From Sphingobacterium thalpophilum (GTDB lineage Bacteria > Bacteroidota > Bacteroidia > Sphingobacteriales > Sphingobacteriaceae), in assembly GCF_038396785.1 (NCBI RefSeq), contig NZ_CP151087.1:4650001-4714000 (forward strand): 64,000 nt of DNA, written 5' to 3'. The position numbers and the translations under genes are program-made. Below, in pieces: positions 19,378 to 28,317 of the stretch. Positions within the stretch are counted from its first letter, which is position 1. The number at the start of each line of letters is the position of its first letter. The notes below the pieces were generated by a model, which was not told the origin of the DNA, ran no database searches, and worked only from the letters and a program-made list of their open reading frames with translations.

Positions 19378-20850
19378 GTTAGTATAGGTTTTCATTCCAT
19401 TATTAAGATAGATCGCCGTAAGGAAGATGCCATCTATCTACAGATCGTTTATCAATTTATCAATGCTGTCAAGCGAAATCTATTGGAAGATGGAGATCTG
19501 TTGCCCGGAAGCCGGAAGATTGCTGAAGAACTGAACGTGCACCGAAAAACCATTGTAGCCGCTTTAGCGGAATTGCAGGAACAGGGCTGGGTAAAAATTT
19601 TGGCTAATCGCGGGACTTTTGTGAAAAATCCTGAGCTTATCGGTACTTCCGGGTCGGCGATTGAAGCATTTAGACAGCCACCTGATTTTGCACCTTACTT
19701 TTTTAGAAAGGAACTCATATTGGATATGCCTATTTCAGAGGTTCCCGAAAGGTACTATTTTACGGATGGAACACCTGATTATAATGTCATTGGAGCGGAG
19801 GAACTGGTGCGTTTTTATGCATCCATGGTGAAACGGAAAAAGAAAAGTGATGATTTTCCGACGACGACTGAAGGAAATTTGTTTTTTAGGGACCAGTTAA
19901 GCTATTATCTGAATTTAACAAGAGGGTTTCATCTTTCCCGGAATTTCTTGTTGCCGATTGCTAGCCGCGAACAAATTTTTTCAATTTTATCCCGATTATT
20001 GATCCGGCCCGACGATATTGTATTGGTAGAAAATTTAAGTTATTTTTTACCTAACATGATCTTTAGTCAAGCTGGGGCCAAGCTAAAAACCATTCCGGTA
20101 GATGCGGAGGGGATGATTGTAGATAAGATCGGAGACCAATTTAGACCCGGAGAAATCAGGTGTATTTACCTCAATACCAGGTGTCAGTATCCAACGACGG
20201 TTAACCTTTCCGAGCGAAGGAAAATTCAACTGTTACAGTTGGCCGAGCAGTATAACTTTATCATTATTGAGGATGATGTGGATTTTGAGTCTTCCTTTTT
20301 TAAGGAGAAAGGCGAATCACTTTTCCGGAAAAATGGCGGCAACCGTGTGATTTATACAGGTGCTTTCGGTAGTTTCTTTGACCCTGGTTTCCAAATGAAT
20401 TTTTTGATCGCACCTCAGGATCTGTTGGAAGAGGGAAAAAAGTATTTGAACATCTTCGGAAAGCCGAATTTTATGATCGAGAAGACATTGGGCGAGATTA
20501 TCCACCAGGGTGATATCTTTCGGTATCAGCGTAAATTTCAGAAAACAATTGCAGAGCGAAAAGAATTGTTTGCACAATTGCTGTTACGGCATTTTGAAGA
20601 TAAAATCAGATTTGACGTCCCGGCTTCGGGACTGGCTTTTTGGATACAGTTTAATACAGTTGTTTCGCTGACAGCCTTGCAGGAGAAAGTGCGGTCGCAG
20701 GGACTGTTGTTGCCGAGTAATTGCCTTTATCAAAATAAAACGGTCACTGCATTGCGGTTGGGGTTTGCTCATCTTGACGAACAAAGTATGGTGGCGGCAA
20801 TTTCTTTGTTGCGTGCAGCTTATGCCGATTTGGTCGAAAATATCGACTAG
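19366..20850 (+). CDS. MocR/GabR-type regulator lacking the PLP lysine, candidate biotin regulator
   Basis: A 494-residue fusion of an N-terminal GntR winged helix (about residues 12-85, with DLLPGSRKIAEELNVHRKTIVAAL) and a fold-type I aminotransferase-like domain (about 120-490). The segment that normally reads like TFSKTLFPG reads AFGSFFDPGF, so the Schiff-base lysine is Ser336; the PLP-contacting Tyr of EDDYDSEF is Val305 (EDDVDFES). The domain therefore probably cannot hold PLP covalently. Divergent from a complete biotin operon with a 144-base shared gap, it is the obvious candidate to control it. The ligand is unknown; a biotin intermediate is a guess from context. Confidence 0.85.
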   Translation: MSSPVSIGFHSIIKIDRRKEDAIYLQIVYQFINAVKRNLLEDGDLLPGSRKIAEELNVHRKTIVAALAELQEQGWVKILANRGTFVKNPELIGTSGSAIEAFRQPPDFAPYFFRKELILDMPISEVPERYYFTDGTPDYNVIGAEELVRFYASMVKRKKKSDDFPTTTEGNLFFRDQLSYYLNLTRGFHLSRNFLLPIASREQIFSILSRLLIRPDDIVLVENLSYFLPNMIFSQAGAKLKTIPVDAEGMIVDKIGDQFRPGEIRCIYLNTRCQYPTTVNLSERRKIQLLQLAEQYNFIIIEDDVDFESSFFKEKGESLFRKNGGNRVIYTGAFGSFFDPGFQMNFLIAPQDLLEEGKKYLNIFGKPNFMIEKTLGEIIHQGDIFRYQRKFQKTIAERKELFAQLLLRHFEDKIRFDVPASGLAFWIQFNTVVSLTALQEKVRSQGLLLPSNCLYQNKTVTALRLGFAHLDEQSMVAAISLLRAAYADLVENID

Positions 20851-21379
20851 CTGCTTTGCAGTATATGGGTCAATTTGTTTTTGGCTTCTTGGTGGGGACC
20901 ACAGAAATCCACAAAGTATCTGTGCTGCCATTGTTTACTTTTGGTAGCCTGTTTGTTTGTTGGGATGCTCCAATCTGGATAAATACGGAATCCGCGTTTG
21001 CCCATTTGAGAACCCGCTGTGAGGATTGTATGTTCAACTAACGCCTGTTTTGGAAAGACAAATAGGCCGCAATGCTGTTCCTGTTCAACCGAAATAAGAT
21101 AATAATCGAAATGATCATCTGCAGTAAAGGGGATGGTCGACCATCGCTGTCACGTTTCCAAAGAGCAACGAATAACCCCACTTTTCTTGGTGTTATCTTA
21201 GCCTTCCTAAATTTGAAGTTTTTGTTGCCCAGTTGAAAATTAAAACCATAATAGGCTCTACCTGTTTGATCTTGTGATAGGTTAGAGCAATGGAGCATAA
21301 GTATGCTTTCGAGTTGATCTAGCACTTTCCTAATCATCTGGTCAGCGATCTGTGGGGCAGCCTGACGGTTAAGATTCAT
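20847..21379 (-). pseudogene. MepB family protein, frameshifted
   Basis: The first part reads in one frame (QTGRAYYGFNFQLGNKNF, FRKAKITPRKVGLFVALWKRD) and then goes out of frame after GRPSP. The continuation is intact in another frame: FTADDHFDYYLISVEQEQH through GFRIYPDW to a stop at 20847. The two parts join if one C is added to the run of four G/C at 21129-21132; total length is then 178 codons. Either a real slippage mutation or a base-calling error in a homopolymer. The restored stop shares CTAG with the convergent regulator gene, and the start overlaps the next gene by 11 bases. Confidence 0.8.
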
Positions 21380-21920
21380 GTTGAGGGATATAGATTAACT
21401 GAACAACACCCGATTTGAATGTGACGCTTTGAACAAGTTTTAGAGATAGTCGTTCAGGTAAGTTTTCAAATAAAGGCTTGCCACTTCCCAGGGCAATGGG
21501 GTGAACGGAAATGCGATAGACGTCAACAAGGTTGGCTTGGATGAATGTTGTGATTAGACGTGCTCCCCCATATAGCCAAATATCTTTTCCGGGCTGTGCT
21601 TTTATTTCCTGAACATGTTCAGTGATATCAGTTTGGATGAAAGTAGCGTTTTCATCTTGTCTTGCTTGACTGGAAAAAACATATTTTTTCTTCGCATGGA
21701 CATTTTTCCAAAGATTTATTTCCGTTTCATCGGCCGTAGCACCCGGTTGGAAATTACCCCAGGCATCATAGCTCACCCGGCCATAAAAGATGGTATCGAC
21801 CGAAGCCAAAAAGCCATCGAAATCCATGTCATCATCCATAATGCACCAGTCAACCTCTCCCTGTGAGCCTTCAATAAAGCCATCTAAGGTCATGGCCAGA
21901 TCCAATATTATTTTTCTCAT
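21369..21920 (-). CDS. Dihydrofolate reductase family protein (RibD C-terminal-like)
   Basis: A 183-residue reductase of the RibD-C/YyaP type. It begins MRKIILDLAMTLDGFIEG, and has the family stretches FYGRVSYDAWG and KDIWLYGGARLITTFIQANLVD that form the NADPH-binding site. It is 11 bases overlapped with the broken mepB gene and transcribed first. The natural substrate is not known. Confidence 0.88.
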   Translation of the reverse strand: MRKIILDLAMTLDGFIEGSQGEVDWCIMDDDMDFDGFLASVDTIFYGRVSYDAWGNFQPGATADETEINLWKNVHAKKKYVFSSQARQDENATFIQTDITEHVQEIKAQPGKDIWLYGGARLITTFIQANLVDVYRISVHPIALGSGKPLFENLPERLSLKLVQSVTFKSGVVQLIYIPQHES

Positions 21921-22058
21921 GTGTGTTATTTGCTTTAAACCTATTACTTGCGTTCCCGTAATAATAGAAGCTGGGTTAGCTCAACGGCGGATTGTCAGGA
22001 TGACATAAAGATAGAGAAATAATAAGGTTTGGCCAAATTGCCGAACAACGGAGCAAAG

Positions 22059-22088
22059 AAAAAGCCCAGCAAAGAATGTCTGGGCTTT
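22059..22088 (-). terminator. Terminator after the 31-codon ORF
   Basis: Perfect 9-bp stem AAAGCCCAG / CTGGGCTTT with a 10-base loop. On the minus strand the stem ends in a run TTTTTCTTT, so it terminates leftward transcription coming from the small ORF at 22132-22227. Confidence 0.75.
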
Positions 22089-22131
22089 GAGATTATATAA
22101 GGGGAATAATACTTGCTAAAAAAGTGAAGAC

Positions 22132-22227
22132 CTAGTCTTCATCGGTGATAATATCATCACCATCTAATTCGAAACCTTCACCAAGGAAGGTATTCTCTAG
22201 TTCGAATAAATCTGAATCTTTAATCAT
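22132..22227 (-). CDS. Very small acidic protein (31 aa), unknown
   Basis: ATG to TAG, 31 codons, starting MIKDSDLFELENTFLGEGF and ending DGDDIITDED. Eleven Asp/Glu against one Lys make it strongly acidic; there is no signal peptide, cysteine or membrane segment. A full Bacteroidota promoter lies 20 bases upstream and an intrinsic terminator 44 bases downstream, so it forms its own transcription unit. It could be a free small protein, a peptide precursor without visible modification genes, or a short leader. No family is recognised. Confidence 0.5.
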   Translation of the reverse strand: MIKDSDLFELENTFLGEGFELDGDDIITDED

Positions 22228-22246
22228 TTTACTATTTTTTGATATT

Positions 22247-22280
22247 CAAAGTTATCACCCTTATTTAAGCTAATCGTCAA
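22247..22280 (-). promoter_or_regulatory. Promoter of the 31-codon ORF
   Basis: Read on the minus strand: TTG (22280-22278), 23-base spacer, then TAACTTTG (22254-22247), a perfect TAnnTTTG. The predicted start of transcription leaves a leader of only about 14 bases before the ATG. Confidence 0.55.
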
Positions 22281-22311
22281 TATAAAATGAAGTTTGTGTT
22301 AAGTGATATCG

Positions 22312-24282
22312 TTATATTTTTTTGAGTACAACATCTAATTTTTCTGCCTGGATGATCCGACTGAAAAACTCTTTTAAATCAAAATACTCTTCCGGCATAA
22401 ACAAGGGTTTGTTTAATTGTGTTGCAGATTCGATGATCAGAACATCCGGTGTTGTATTATTGATTTTGAAAATATATCGGGCCGCACGTTCAGGAAGAGC
22501 CATACTGATGTTTTTTAACTTTCCTTCCGTTGGATATGCATAGCCTTTTGGCAGTTTGATTTCAATGTAGCACTCTTCTTGGACTAAAGAACCAAAGTCG
22601 ATCGGATAATTCCGCTCCGTAAGGTTGAAGGGATTCTTGGACATTTTTGTGTCAATATAAGGATTGAATAGAAGTTGCTCATTTTGCAGGGTTGCAAAAT
22701 TCTTAATCTCAATTTCAAACTCCTCCGTTAGCGGTTTATCAAGGGATTCCCGATTCGATACTTTAAAACTATTGATTTTGATGCGATTGTTTTCTTCATC
22801 TATTTTTTCGTAGAATTCTTCTTCAGAATTACTTCCTTGAAGGCGTTCACGCATTTTGGAAGCACCGTAACCGTTACGTGAGGTAATCCATTTTCCTTTT
22901 AATGCACCATCTTCCGACAGTTCACCGTAGAAGAAGTTACTGTAAGTAGATGCAAGATTTGCCTCGAGCTTTACCCAGTCAGATTCGCCTTCCAGGGGAA
23001 TTGATCTTCCCTGAAAGTTGACACATTTCATTGGGATATTTCCAAACATCTCATAGGGAGAGGTCGCATCCAGCAGGTAGTAGTTTTCACCTATTTTTAC
23101 CTGGGCAATGACATGGTTGAACTCTGATATCGCTGGTGCATAGAGCCCTGCATAGCCATTCTCACGTGTCGATAAAATAACAGGGATGGCATCTAGTTTC
23201 GCATAACGTAAGGCATTGACCAGTCCAAGGTTAATATCGGCGCTATTGCCTGTTCTTTTTTCGATGGCTTCTTTGATATTTTTTGCGTAGATCGAATGGC
23301 GGTTATTCCATTTTATTTGTTTCTGGAAGTAGGTATACAGTCGTACCGCTTTCTCCAGGTCATCTTTTGAATCCTGCAATACCGGTTCAATGAACTCTTT
23401 CAATGCCGTTTTTCGCTTTACCTGTCCACCAAAACTTTCGTCCTGTACGAGTTTATCTCTGACATTTTCCCACGTGAGCGAAAAGTCTTTTGTCGGTCCT
23501 ATTGGAATGCTATACCGACCAAGCTCAAAGAAAATGATTGACCTAAAATTTTTAGAAGAGGTCATGTAATCTTCGGTGTGGAAAGCCGGGATATTTTCCA
23601 TGGTATAAATGGTTTTATTGCCTAAGACTTCTCCAACTTGAGAGTTTAGCCCCGTGTTGTAATTTTCAACCTTTCGGTCACTGACGGCTAATCCCCCCTT
23701 TAAATTGGCTTTATAATGAAAAACTTCGGGAATACGCGTGACGTATTGGCTATAAAGTTTCGGGAGATCTTCCTGAAATTCCCAAGCATTTAGGTTAAAG
23801 ATAAATGGCGATTCTGTGCGGTAGCGGTATTCAATAATTGTACCTTCTTGGACCTGCGGAATGGCCGCTTTTGTTACCGCATAGTTTTCTGAGGCGTTTT
23901 CGTTAAAAATATTCGCTTTCGTCATCTCTGTTTCCACGACCTTATCACCGACGAGGTGATAGGATGCTCCCTTGATGTCCATAAGGACTTCGCGTTCGTT
24001 CCCACTTTTATATAAAGGGATGCTGAAATTAGCGTAATCATAAGCTTCCTTATTTAATATTTTAATGCGGACGTGTCTGAAAAATTGAACAACCGGACCT
24101 TTGTTTTTATCATAACTAACTTCGGCTGATCCATATTCACGTAAGACAAAGGCATTTGCTGCTGTATCTATTTTGTCAACAGTAATGGCAAAATCTTCCT
24201 TTTTTATTTTACCGAACGAAAAATCTTGTGCTTGTAGGGATATACCACTAAGCAAGAGGAGGCCAGTGAAAAAACTTTTCAT
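22312..24282 (-). CDS. DUF3857 / transglutaminase-like exported protein
   Basis: A 656-residue protein with an N-terminal signal peptide (to about residue 18, SLQAQ), a DUF3857 beta domain (about 40-230), a transglutaminase-like core (about 300-410) and a C-terminal DUF2569/3858-like beta region. In the core the nucleophile position is Ser347 (RTGNSADINLGL), while His390 (FNHVIAQV) and Asp405 (YLLDAT) fit the rest of the triad. The Cys-to-Ser form is, to my knowledge, common in Bacteroidota homologues, so cross-linking or protease activity is doubtful. Function unknown; the gene stands alone. Confidence 0.85.
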   Translation of the reverse strand: MKSFFTGLLLLSGISLQAQDFSFGKIKKEDFAITVDKIDTAANAFVLREYGSAEVSYDKNKGPVVQFFRHVRIKILNKEAYDYANFSIPLYKSGNEREVLMDIKGASYHLVGDKVVETEMTKANIFNENASENYAVTKAAIPQVQEGTIIEYRYRTESPFIFNLNAWEFQEDLPKLYSQYVTRIPEVFHYKANLKGGLAVSDRKVENYNTGLNSQVGEVLGNKTIYTMENIPAFHTEDYMTSSKNFRSIIFFELGRYSIPIGPTKDFSLTWENVRDKLVQDESFGGQVKRKTALKEFIEPVLQDSKDDLEKAVRLYTYFQKQIKWNNRHSIYAKNIKEAIEKRTGNSADINLGLVNALRYAKLDAIPVILSTRENGYAGLYAPAISEFNHVIAQVKIGENYYLLDATSPYEMFGNIPMKCVNFQGRSIPLEGESDWVKLEANLASTYSNFFYGELSEDGALKGKWITSRNGYGASKMRERLQGSNSEEEFYEKIDEENNRIKINSFKVSNRESLDKPLTEEFEIEIKNFATLQNEQLLFNPYIDTKMSKNPFNLTERNYPIDFGSLVQEECYIEIKLPKGYAYPTEGKLKNISMALPERAARYIFKINNTTPDVLIIESATQLNKPLFMPEEYFDLKEFFSRIIQAEKLDVVLKKI

Positions 24283-24462
24283 AAAAAATGACTGTATGGC
24301 TAAGAATTATAACACTAAAGTATGAAATAATTTTAAATCCAAACCCTTATAAATAAAATTGATTGAAAAGATAAATGGATCGATAAATTTCGACTGCTTA
24401 TTTGTCCAGATAGCGAGATAAACTTGTGTTGTAGTCTGATGAGATGCGTAAAGATAGCGTAT

Positions 24463-25734
24463 TTACAAGGTGAATTCGAAGCTTAACGTGACATAGCGGT
24501 AGTCTTCGCCTCTCCATTTTGGTCCCGAAAGTAGGATTTCTTTGGCTTTGGCATCGAGGTAATCATTTGCACTTTGGAGAACGCTGATATTTGTTGGGAA
24601 TCCATCTTTATCGATATAGAAGCTTAAACGGACAGTGCCCTCATAACGGCTTTTAGCTGTTTTTTTCTTGATGTAATTGTTGAACGATCTCCAGCCCCAG
24701 ATCGGTTCGGCACTTTTTGATTTGCGTGAAGACATCGTTGTGACGACGACTTCATCAAGTGTGGCGCCGGAAGGTTGCAGTTTGATCGTTGTATTTTTGC
24801 TGCGACGCATATTCAATGCAACCGAGTTGTAGCCCAGCGCCATGATGTCGACGAGTGAATCCATTGTACTGGGTTGGATGGTCGCTTGTCCCTGTGCGTC
24901 GGTATTCGTCGCAAACTTGCTATTGGGTTGAATGATTGTCACTCCCGAAATAGGCAAGCCTGTCTCTTTGTCCCGAATCGTAAGTTGTAGCGGTGTACCT
25001 TGTTGTTGTGGGATCGAAATACCTGGAGCCCTGGCTGCAAGTGCATTGTTTAAACTTGAGGTTCCTCGAATCATAATCGTTTGGGAAGCATCTTTTTTCT
25101 TTGCCATTGGCGCATAACCGATAACAATTGTACTGTCTGTAGGTCTTAATCCAAATACAGGGCGATCATTATTGAGACCTTCCTTCATTTCTTCCAGTGA
25201 TTTTACACGTAGGGAGGGTTCCTGGGATAAAACGGTCACCTCTTCCAGTGGGTGCTGTTCATGAAGCCGCGGTCTGTTATTATCTGCTAATTGTGGCGAA
25301 TGATCTTGAGATCCTATTTTTGATGCAATATCATCTGAAGGAATGATAGAATCTGCTGCTGTAACCTTTGTTTTGGGTTTTTCCTGTGTAACACTTACTT
25401 CAGCGGTACGCCTCGCTTCGGATGAATTTTTGTCCTGTTGACGGTAAAGAAGAAGACCAACCCCCAACACGATCACTGCTGCTGCAGCGATGCTAAGTCT
25501 CTTCCAATCAAAGACCTTTATTTTAGCGGAATTGTCTTTTTCAATACGTTGCGCAATTTGGTTGTTGATTGTTGTAATTACGGTTTTATTCTGATCCATT
25601 TCAATACCTATAAGAATATCCGCCAACATGGGGTCACGTTGCGCCTCCCGTTCAAGCGCATACATCTCCGTAGGAGATAATTCGCCGTTGACGTATTTCT
25701 TTAAGTATGCTATGTCGTAATTACTGTTGCTCAT
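24463..25734 (-). CDS. Anti-sigma-like membrane protein with carboxypeptidase-regulatory and TonB C-terminal domains
   Basis: A 423-residue protein. Residues 1-60 resemble a cytoplasmic anti-sigma segment (YLKKYVNGELSPTEMYALER), a single membrane helix lies at about 78-98, followed by a low-complexity linker, a carboxypeptidase-D regulatory-like domain (about 245-330, LTIRDKETGLPISGVTII), the SusC-like motif LDEVVVT, and a TonB C-terminal domain to the end (RYEGTVRLSFYIDKDG). It overlaps the sigma factor gene by 14 bases. It likely senses or transmits a periplasmic state to the sigma factor; this is inferred from order and topology. Confidence 0.82.
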   Translation of the reverse strand: MSNSNYDIAYLKKYVNGELSPTEMYALEREAQRDPMLADILIGIEMDQNKTVITTINNQIAQRIEKDNSAKIKVFDWKRLSIAAAAVIVLGVGLLLYRQQDKNSSEARRTAEVSVTQEKPKTKVTAADSIIPSDDIASKIGSQDHSPQLADNNRPRLHEQHPLEEVTVLSQEPSLRVKSLEEMKEGLNNDRPVFGLRPTDSTIVIGYAPMAKKKDASQTIMIRGTSSLNNALAARAPGISIPQQQGTPLQLTIRDKETGLPISGVTIIQPNSKFATNTDAQGQATIQPSTMDSLVDIMALGYNSVALNMRRSKNTTIKLQPSGATLDEVVVTTMSSRKSKSAEPIWGWRSFNNYIKKKTAKSRYEGTVRLSFYIDKDGFPTNISVLQSANDYLDAKAKEILLSGPKWRGEDYRYVTLSFEFTL

Positions 25735-26299
25735 TCCAAGCCTCCATGCAATTTTTTAAATTCCGTTTTCCATTCTGAATATAGCTTTTTACTTCGTTCA
25801 AGCTATAACCGGTAGATTCACTAATCTCTTTGTAACATTTTTCTTCCAAAAAGAAGAGTCTAACCGACTGTTGCTGTTTGTCTGGCAATTTTCCCAGACA
25901 GCCTTCCATGGCTGTTAGCTGTTCTTCTTTTTCATCATATTGTTCATACTGATGCATGTCTCCCGGAAATTTCACAAATTCATCCAAAGAAATTTGAGTT
26001 TTGTTCTTTTGAGACCTCAAATACATCAGACAATGGTTCTTGCTTAATACATAAAGCCACCTTGGGAAGTCCTTGATTTCTTGTTTGTTGACTTTGTATA
26101 TTAATTCTTCAAAGATATTCATGACAGCATCTTTACTCAATTCGGAATCTTGGAGATACCGTAAGCAAACATAGTATACCATCTCCGTATGTCGTTGGTA
26201 TAGATCACCCAATACCTGGAGCTCCTTAGACTCCTGGTAGTGCAGCAAGAGCTCGTGGTCTTGTGCTGTATCTATTTTTGACGACTTGAATGCGAACAT
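25721..26299 (-). CDS. ECF-type RNA polymerase sigma factor
   Basis: A 192-residue sigma-70 family protein. Region 2 covers about residues 22-90 (VYYVCLRYLQDSELSKDAVMNIFEEL) and region 4 about 125-185 with the helix-turn-helix CYKEISESTGYSLNEVKSYI. Length and two-domain layout fit the extracytoplasmic-function group. It is co-transcribed with the anti-sigma-like gene that follows and is divergent from the vWA gene, a possible target. Confidence 0.9.
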   Translation of the reverse strand: MFAFKSSKIDTAQDHELLLHYQESKELQVLGDLYQRHTEMVYYVCLRYLQDSELSKDAVMNIFEELIYKVNKQEIKDFPRWLYVLSKNHCLMYLRSQKNKTQISLDEFVKFPGDMHQYEQYDEKEEQLTAMEGCLGKLPDKQQQSVRLFFLEEKCYKEISESTGYSLNEVKSYIQNGKRNLKNCMEAWNEQQ

Positions 26300-26380
26300 T
26301 TTATTGGTTAAAAATATTTTTTTTTTCTGGTTTATGGAAATTTAATATTTGAGGCATCCCTTGGCAAAAATGTAAAAGAT

Positions 26381-28243
26381 ATGAGAGCAATACTTTTTGT
26401 AATAGGCTTGTTGCTATCCTTAGGCGGATATGCCAAGCAAGGATATGAGGTTAGGGGGAAGGTTGTCGATGCGAATACAGGAATGGCAATTGTGGGGGTA
26501 CAGGTGAACAATGCTGCAACCAAAGCACATGTGCAGACCGATGACAAGGGAAACTATCGTATTCAAGTCCTTGATGGTAAAAACATCTTGATTTTTAGTT
26601 ATATCGGATATCTTGAGCAGCGGATAGCGGTCAACCATCGGACAACGGTTGATGTGGCGTTGGTGCAGCAAAATAATGCGCTGGATGAGGTTGTGGTGAC
26701 CGGATATGAGCACAAGGCGAAGCGTCAGACGGCATCGGTGATGAATGTTAATGCAGCTTTGTCTGGGCAAGTATCGGGTTTGTATATTAGAGGAACGGCG
26801 TATGTGCCTAATCAGAACCAAGAATCTTATCAAAAGTTGAAGGAAAATAGCTTTATCAATCCACGTAAAGAGCCTTTATCGACCTTTGCAGCCGATGTTG
26901 ATGCTGCTTCCTATAGTAATGTGCGTCGATTTATCAATTCGGGAACTCTGCCTGAAAAAGACGCAGTACGGGTTGAAGAGATGATCAATTACTTTCAGTA
27001 TCAAGTGGCTGGACCTAAAAATGGTGAACCTGTAAATATCGTCACCGAATTGACCAAGGCACCCTGGAATACTACACATCAGCTCATGCGCGTAACATTA
27101 AAGGCGAAAGATATACCGACGGCGAATCTTAAAGCTTCCAATCTGGTGTTTTTGATCGATGTGTCGGGATCAATGATGGGACCGGGGCGTCTGCCTTTGG
27201 TGAAAGCTTCGCTGAAGATGTTGGTTGATCAACTACGTGCTGTAGACCATGTTGCCATTGTGACCTATGCTGGATCGGCAGGGGTAAAACTGGAGAGTAC
27301 GCCCGGTGATGAAAAGATGAAAATTAAATCGGCTATTGAGGAGCTGGAAGCCGGTGGAAGTACGGCTGGAGCTGCAGGAATTAAGAAGGCTTACGAAATT
27401 GCGAAGCAACAATTTATCAAAGGTGGAAACAACCGGATTATTTTGGCTAGTGACGGCGATTTCAATGTTGGGGAAAGCAGTGACGAATCGATGGAAGAGC
27501 TGATTGCCAAAGAAAGTAAATCGGGGGTTTTCCTCACAGTATTGGGGTATGGCATGGGGAATCTGAAGGACAGTAAGATGGAAATCCTTGCAGACAAAGG
27601 GCATGGGAATTATGCGTATATCGACAACATTTCTGAAGCACGAAAAGCGATGGTGACCGAATTCGGGGGAACCTTGTTTACCGTTGCGAAAGATGTCAAG
27701 ATCCAGGTCGAATTTAATCCCAGTTATGTGCAGGCATACCGTTTAGTGGGGTACGAAAACCGCTTGTTGGAAGCTGAAGATTTCAATGACGATCAAAAGA
27801 TGGGTGGTGATATGGGGGTAGGTCATGTGGTGACAGCCCTATATGAAATTGTACCGGTCGGTGTGGAGTCTGGGATGGTCGGAACGGTAGACCCCTTAAA
27901 ATATCAACAACAAGCGGATCCGGTAGCTGAGCGGAGAAATGCTGAACTGGCAACCGTGAAATTTCGGTATAAGGAGCCCGAAGGGGAGAAAAGCAAGTTG
28001 CAACAAAAGGTGATAGGAACTACTGTTACGGAATTGAATCGCGTGAGTGAAGATTTACAGTTCGCCACTGCGGTAGCGGAACTTGGTCTATTACTTCGTG
28101 ATTCTGATTTTAAGCAAAAGGCCAGTTTTGATCAGCTCATCGCGCGCGCAAAAGCTTCCAAAGGCAAAGATGAGGAAGGTTATCGTGCTGAATTTATCCG
28201 TATGGCAGAGAATGCACGGGATTTATCGAGATCGAAAGAATAA
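26381..28243 (+). CDS. von Willebrand factor A domain protein (YfbK-like) with carboxypeptidase-regulatory N-terminus
   Basis: A 620-residue exported protein. A signal peptide (to about residue 18) precedes a carboxypeptidase-D regulatory-like domain (about 22-95) ending in LDEVVVTGYE, a motif of SusC-type receptors. The YfbK-type region begins with FAADVDAASYSNVRRFI. The vWA domain (about 253-430) has an intact MIDAS in DVSGS (Asp260, Ser262, Ser264). A DUF3520-like C-terminus follows. Divergent from the sigma/anti-sigma pair with an 81-base gap. Binding partner unknown. Confidence 0.88.
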   Translation: MRAILFVIGLLLSLGGYAKQGYEVRGKVVDANTGMAIVGVQVNNAATKAHVQTDDKGNYRIQVLDGKNILIFSYIGYLEQRIAVNHRTTVDVALVQQNNALDEVVVTGYEHKAKRQTASVMNVNAALSGQVSGLYIRGTAYVPNQNQESYQKLKENSFINPRKEPLSTFAADVDAASYSNVRRFINSGTLPEKDAVRVEEMINYFQYQVAGPKNGEPVNIVTELTKAPWNTTHQLMRVTLKAKDIPTANLKASNLVFLIDVSGSMMGPGRLPLVKASLKMLVDQLRAVDHVAIVTYAGSAGVKLESTPGDEKMKIKSAIEELEAGGSTAGAAGIKKAYEIAKQQFIKGGNNRIILASDGDFNVGESSDESMEELIAKESKSGVFLTVLGYGMGNLKDSKMEILADKGHGNYAYIDNISEARKAMVTEFGGTLFTVAKDVKIQVEFNPSYVQAYRLVGYENRLLEAEDFNDDQKMGGDMGVGHVVTALYEIVPVGVESGMVGTVDPLKYQQQADPVAERRNAELATVKFRYKEPEGEKSKLQQKVIGTTVTELNRVSEDLQFATAVAELGLLLRDSDFKQKASFDQLIARAKASKGKDEEGYRAEFIRMAENARDLSRSKE

Positions 28244-28263
28244 ATTAAGATAAGAATATCCAA

Positions 28264-28317
28264 AAGTATTTTCAGCAAATGCAATCGAAAGGCTGCTGCT
28301 GAAAATACTTTAGTTTT
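28264..28317 (+). terminator. Terminator of the vWA gene
   Basis: Perfect 14-bp inverted repeat AAGTATTTTCAGCA / TGCTGAAAATACTT with a 19-base loop, followed by TAGTTTTTGG. It begins 20 bases after the stop codon. Confidence 0.8.

Noticed and set aside
20856..21041. 61-codon plus-strand ORF
   Set aside because: Antisense of the restored mepB C-terminal half.
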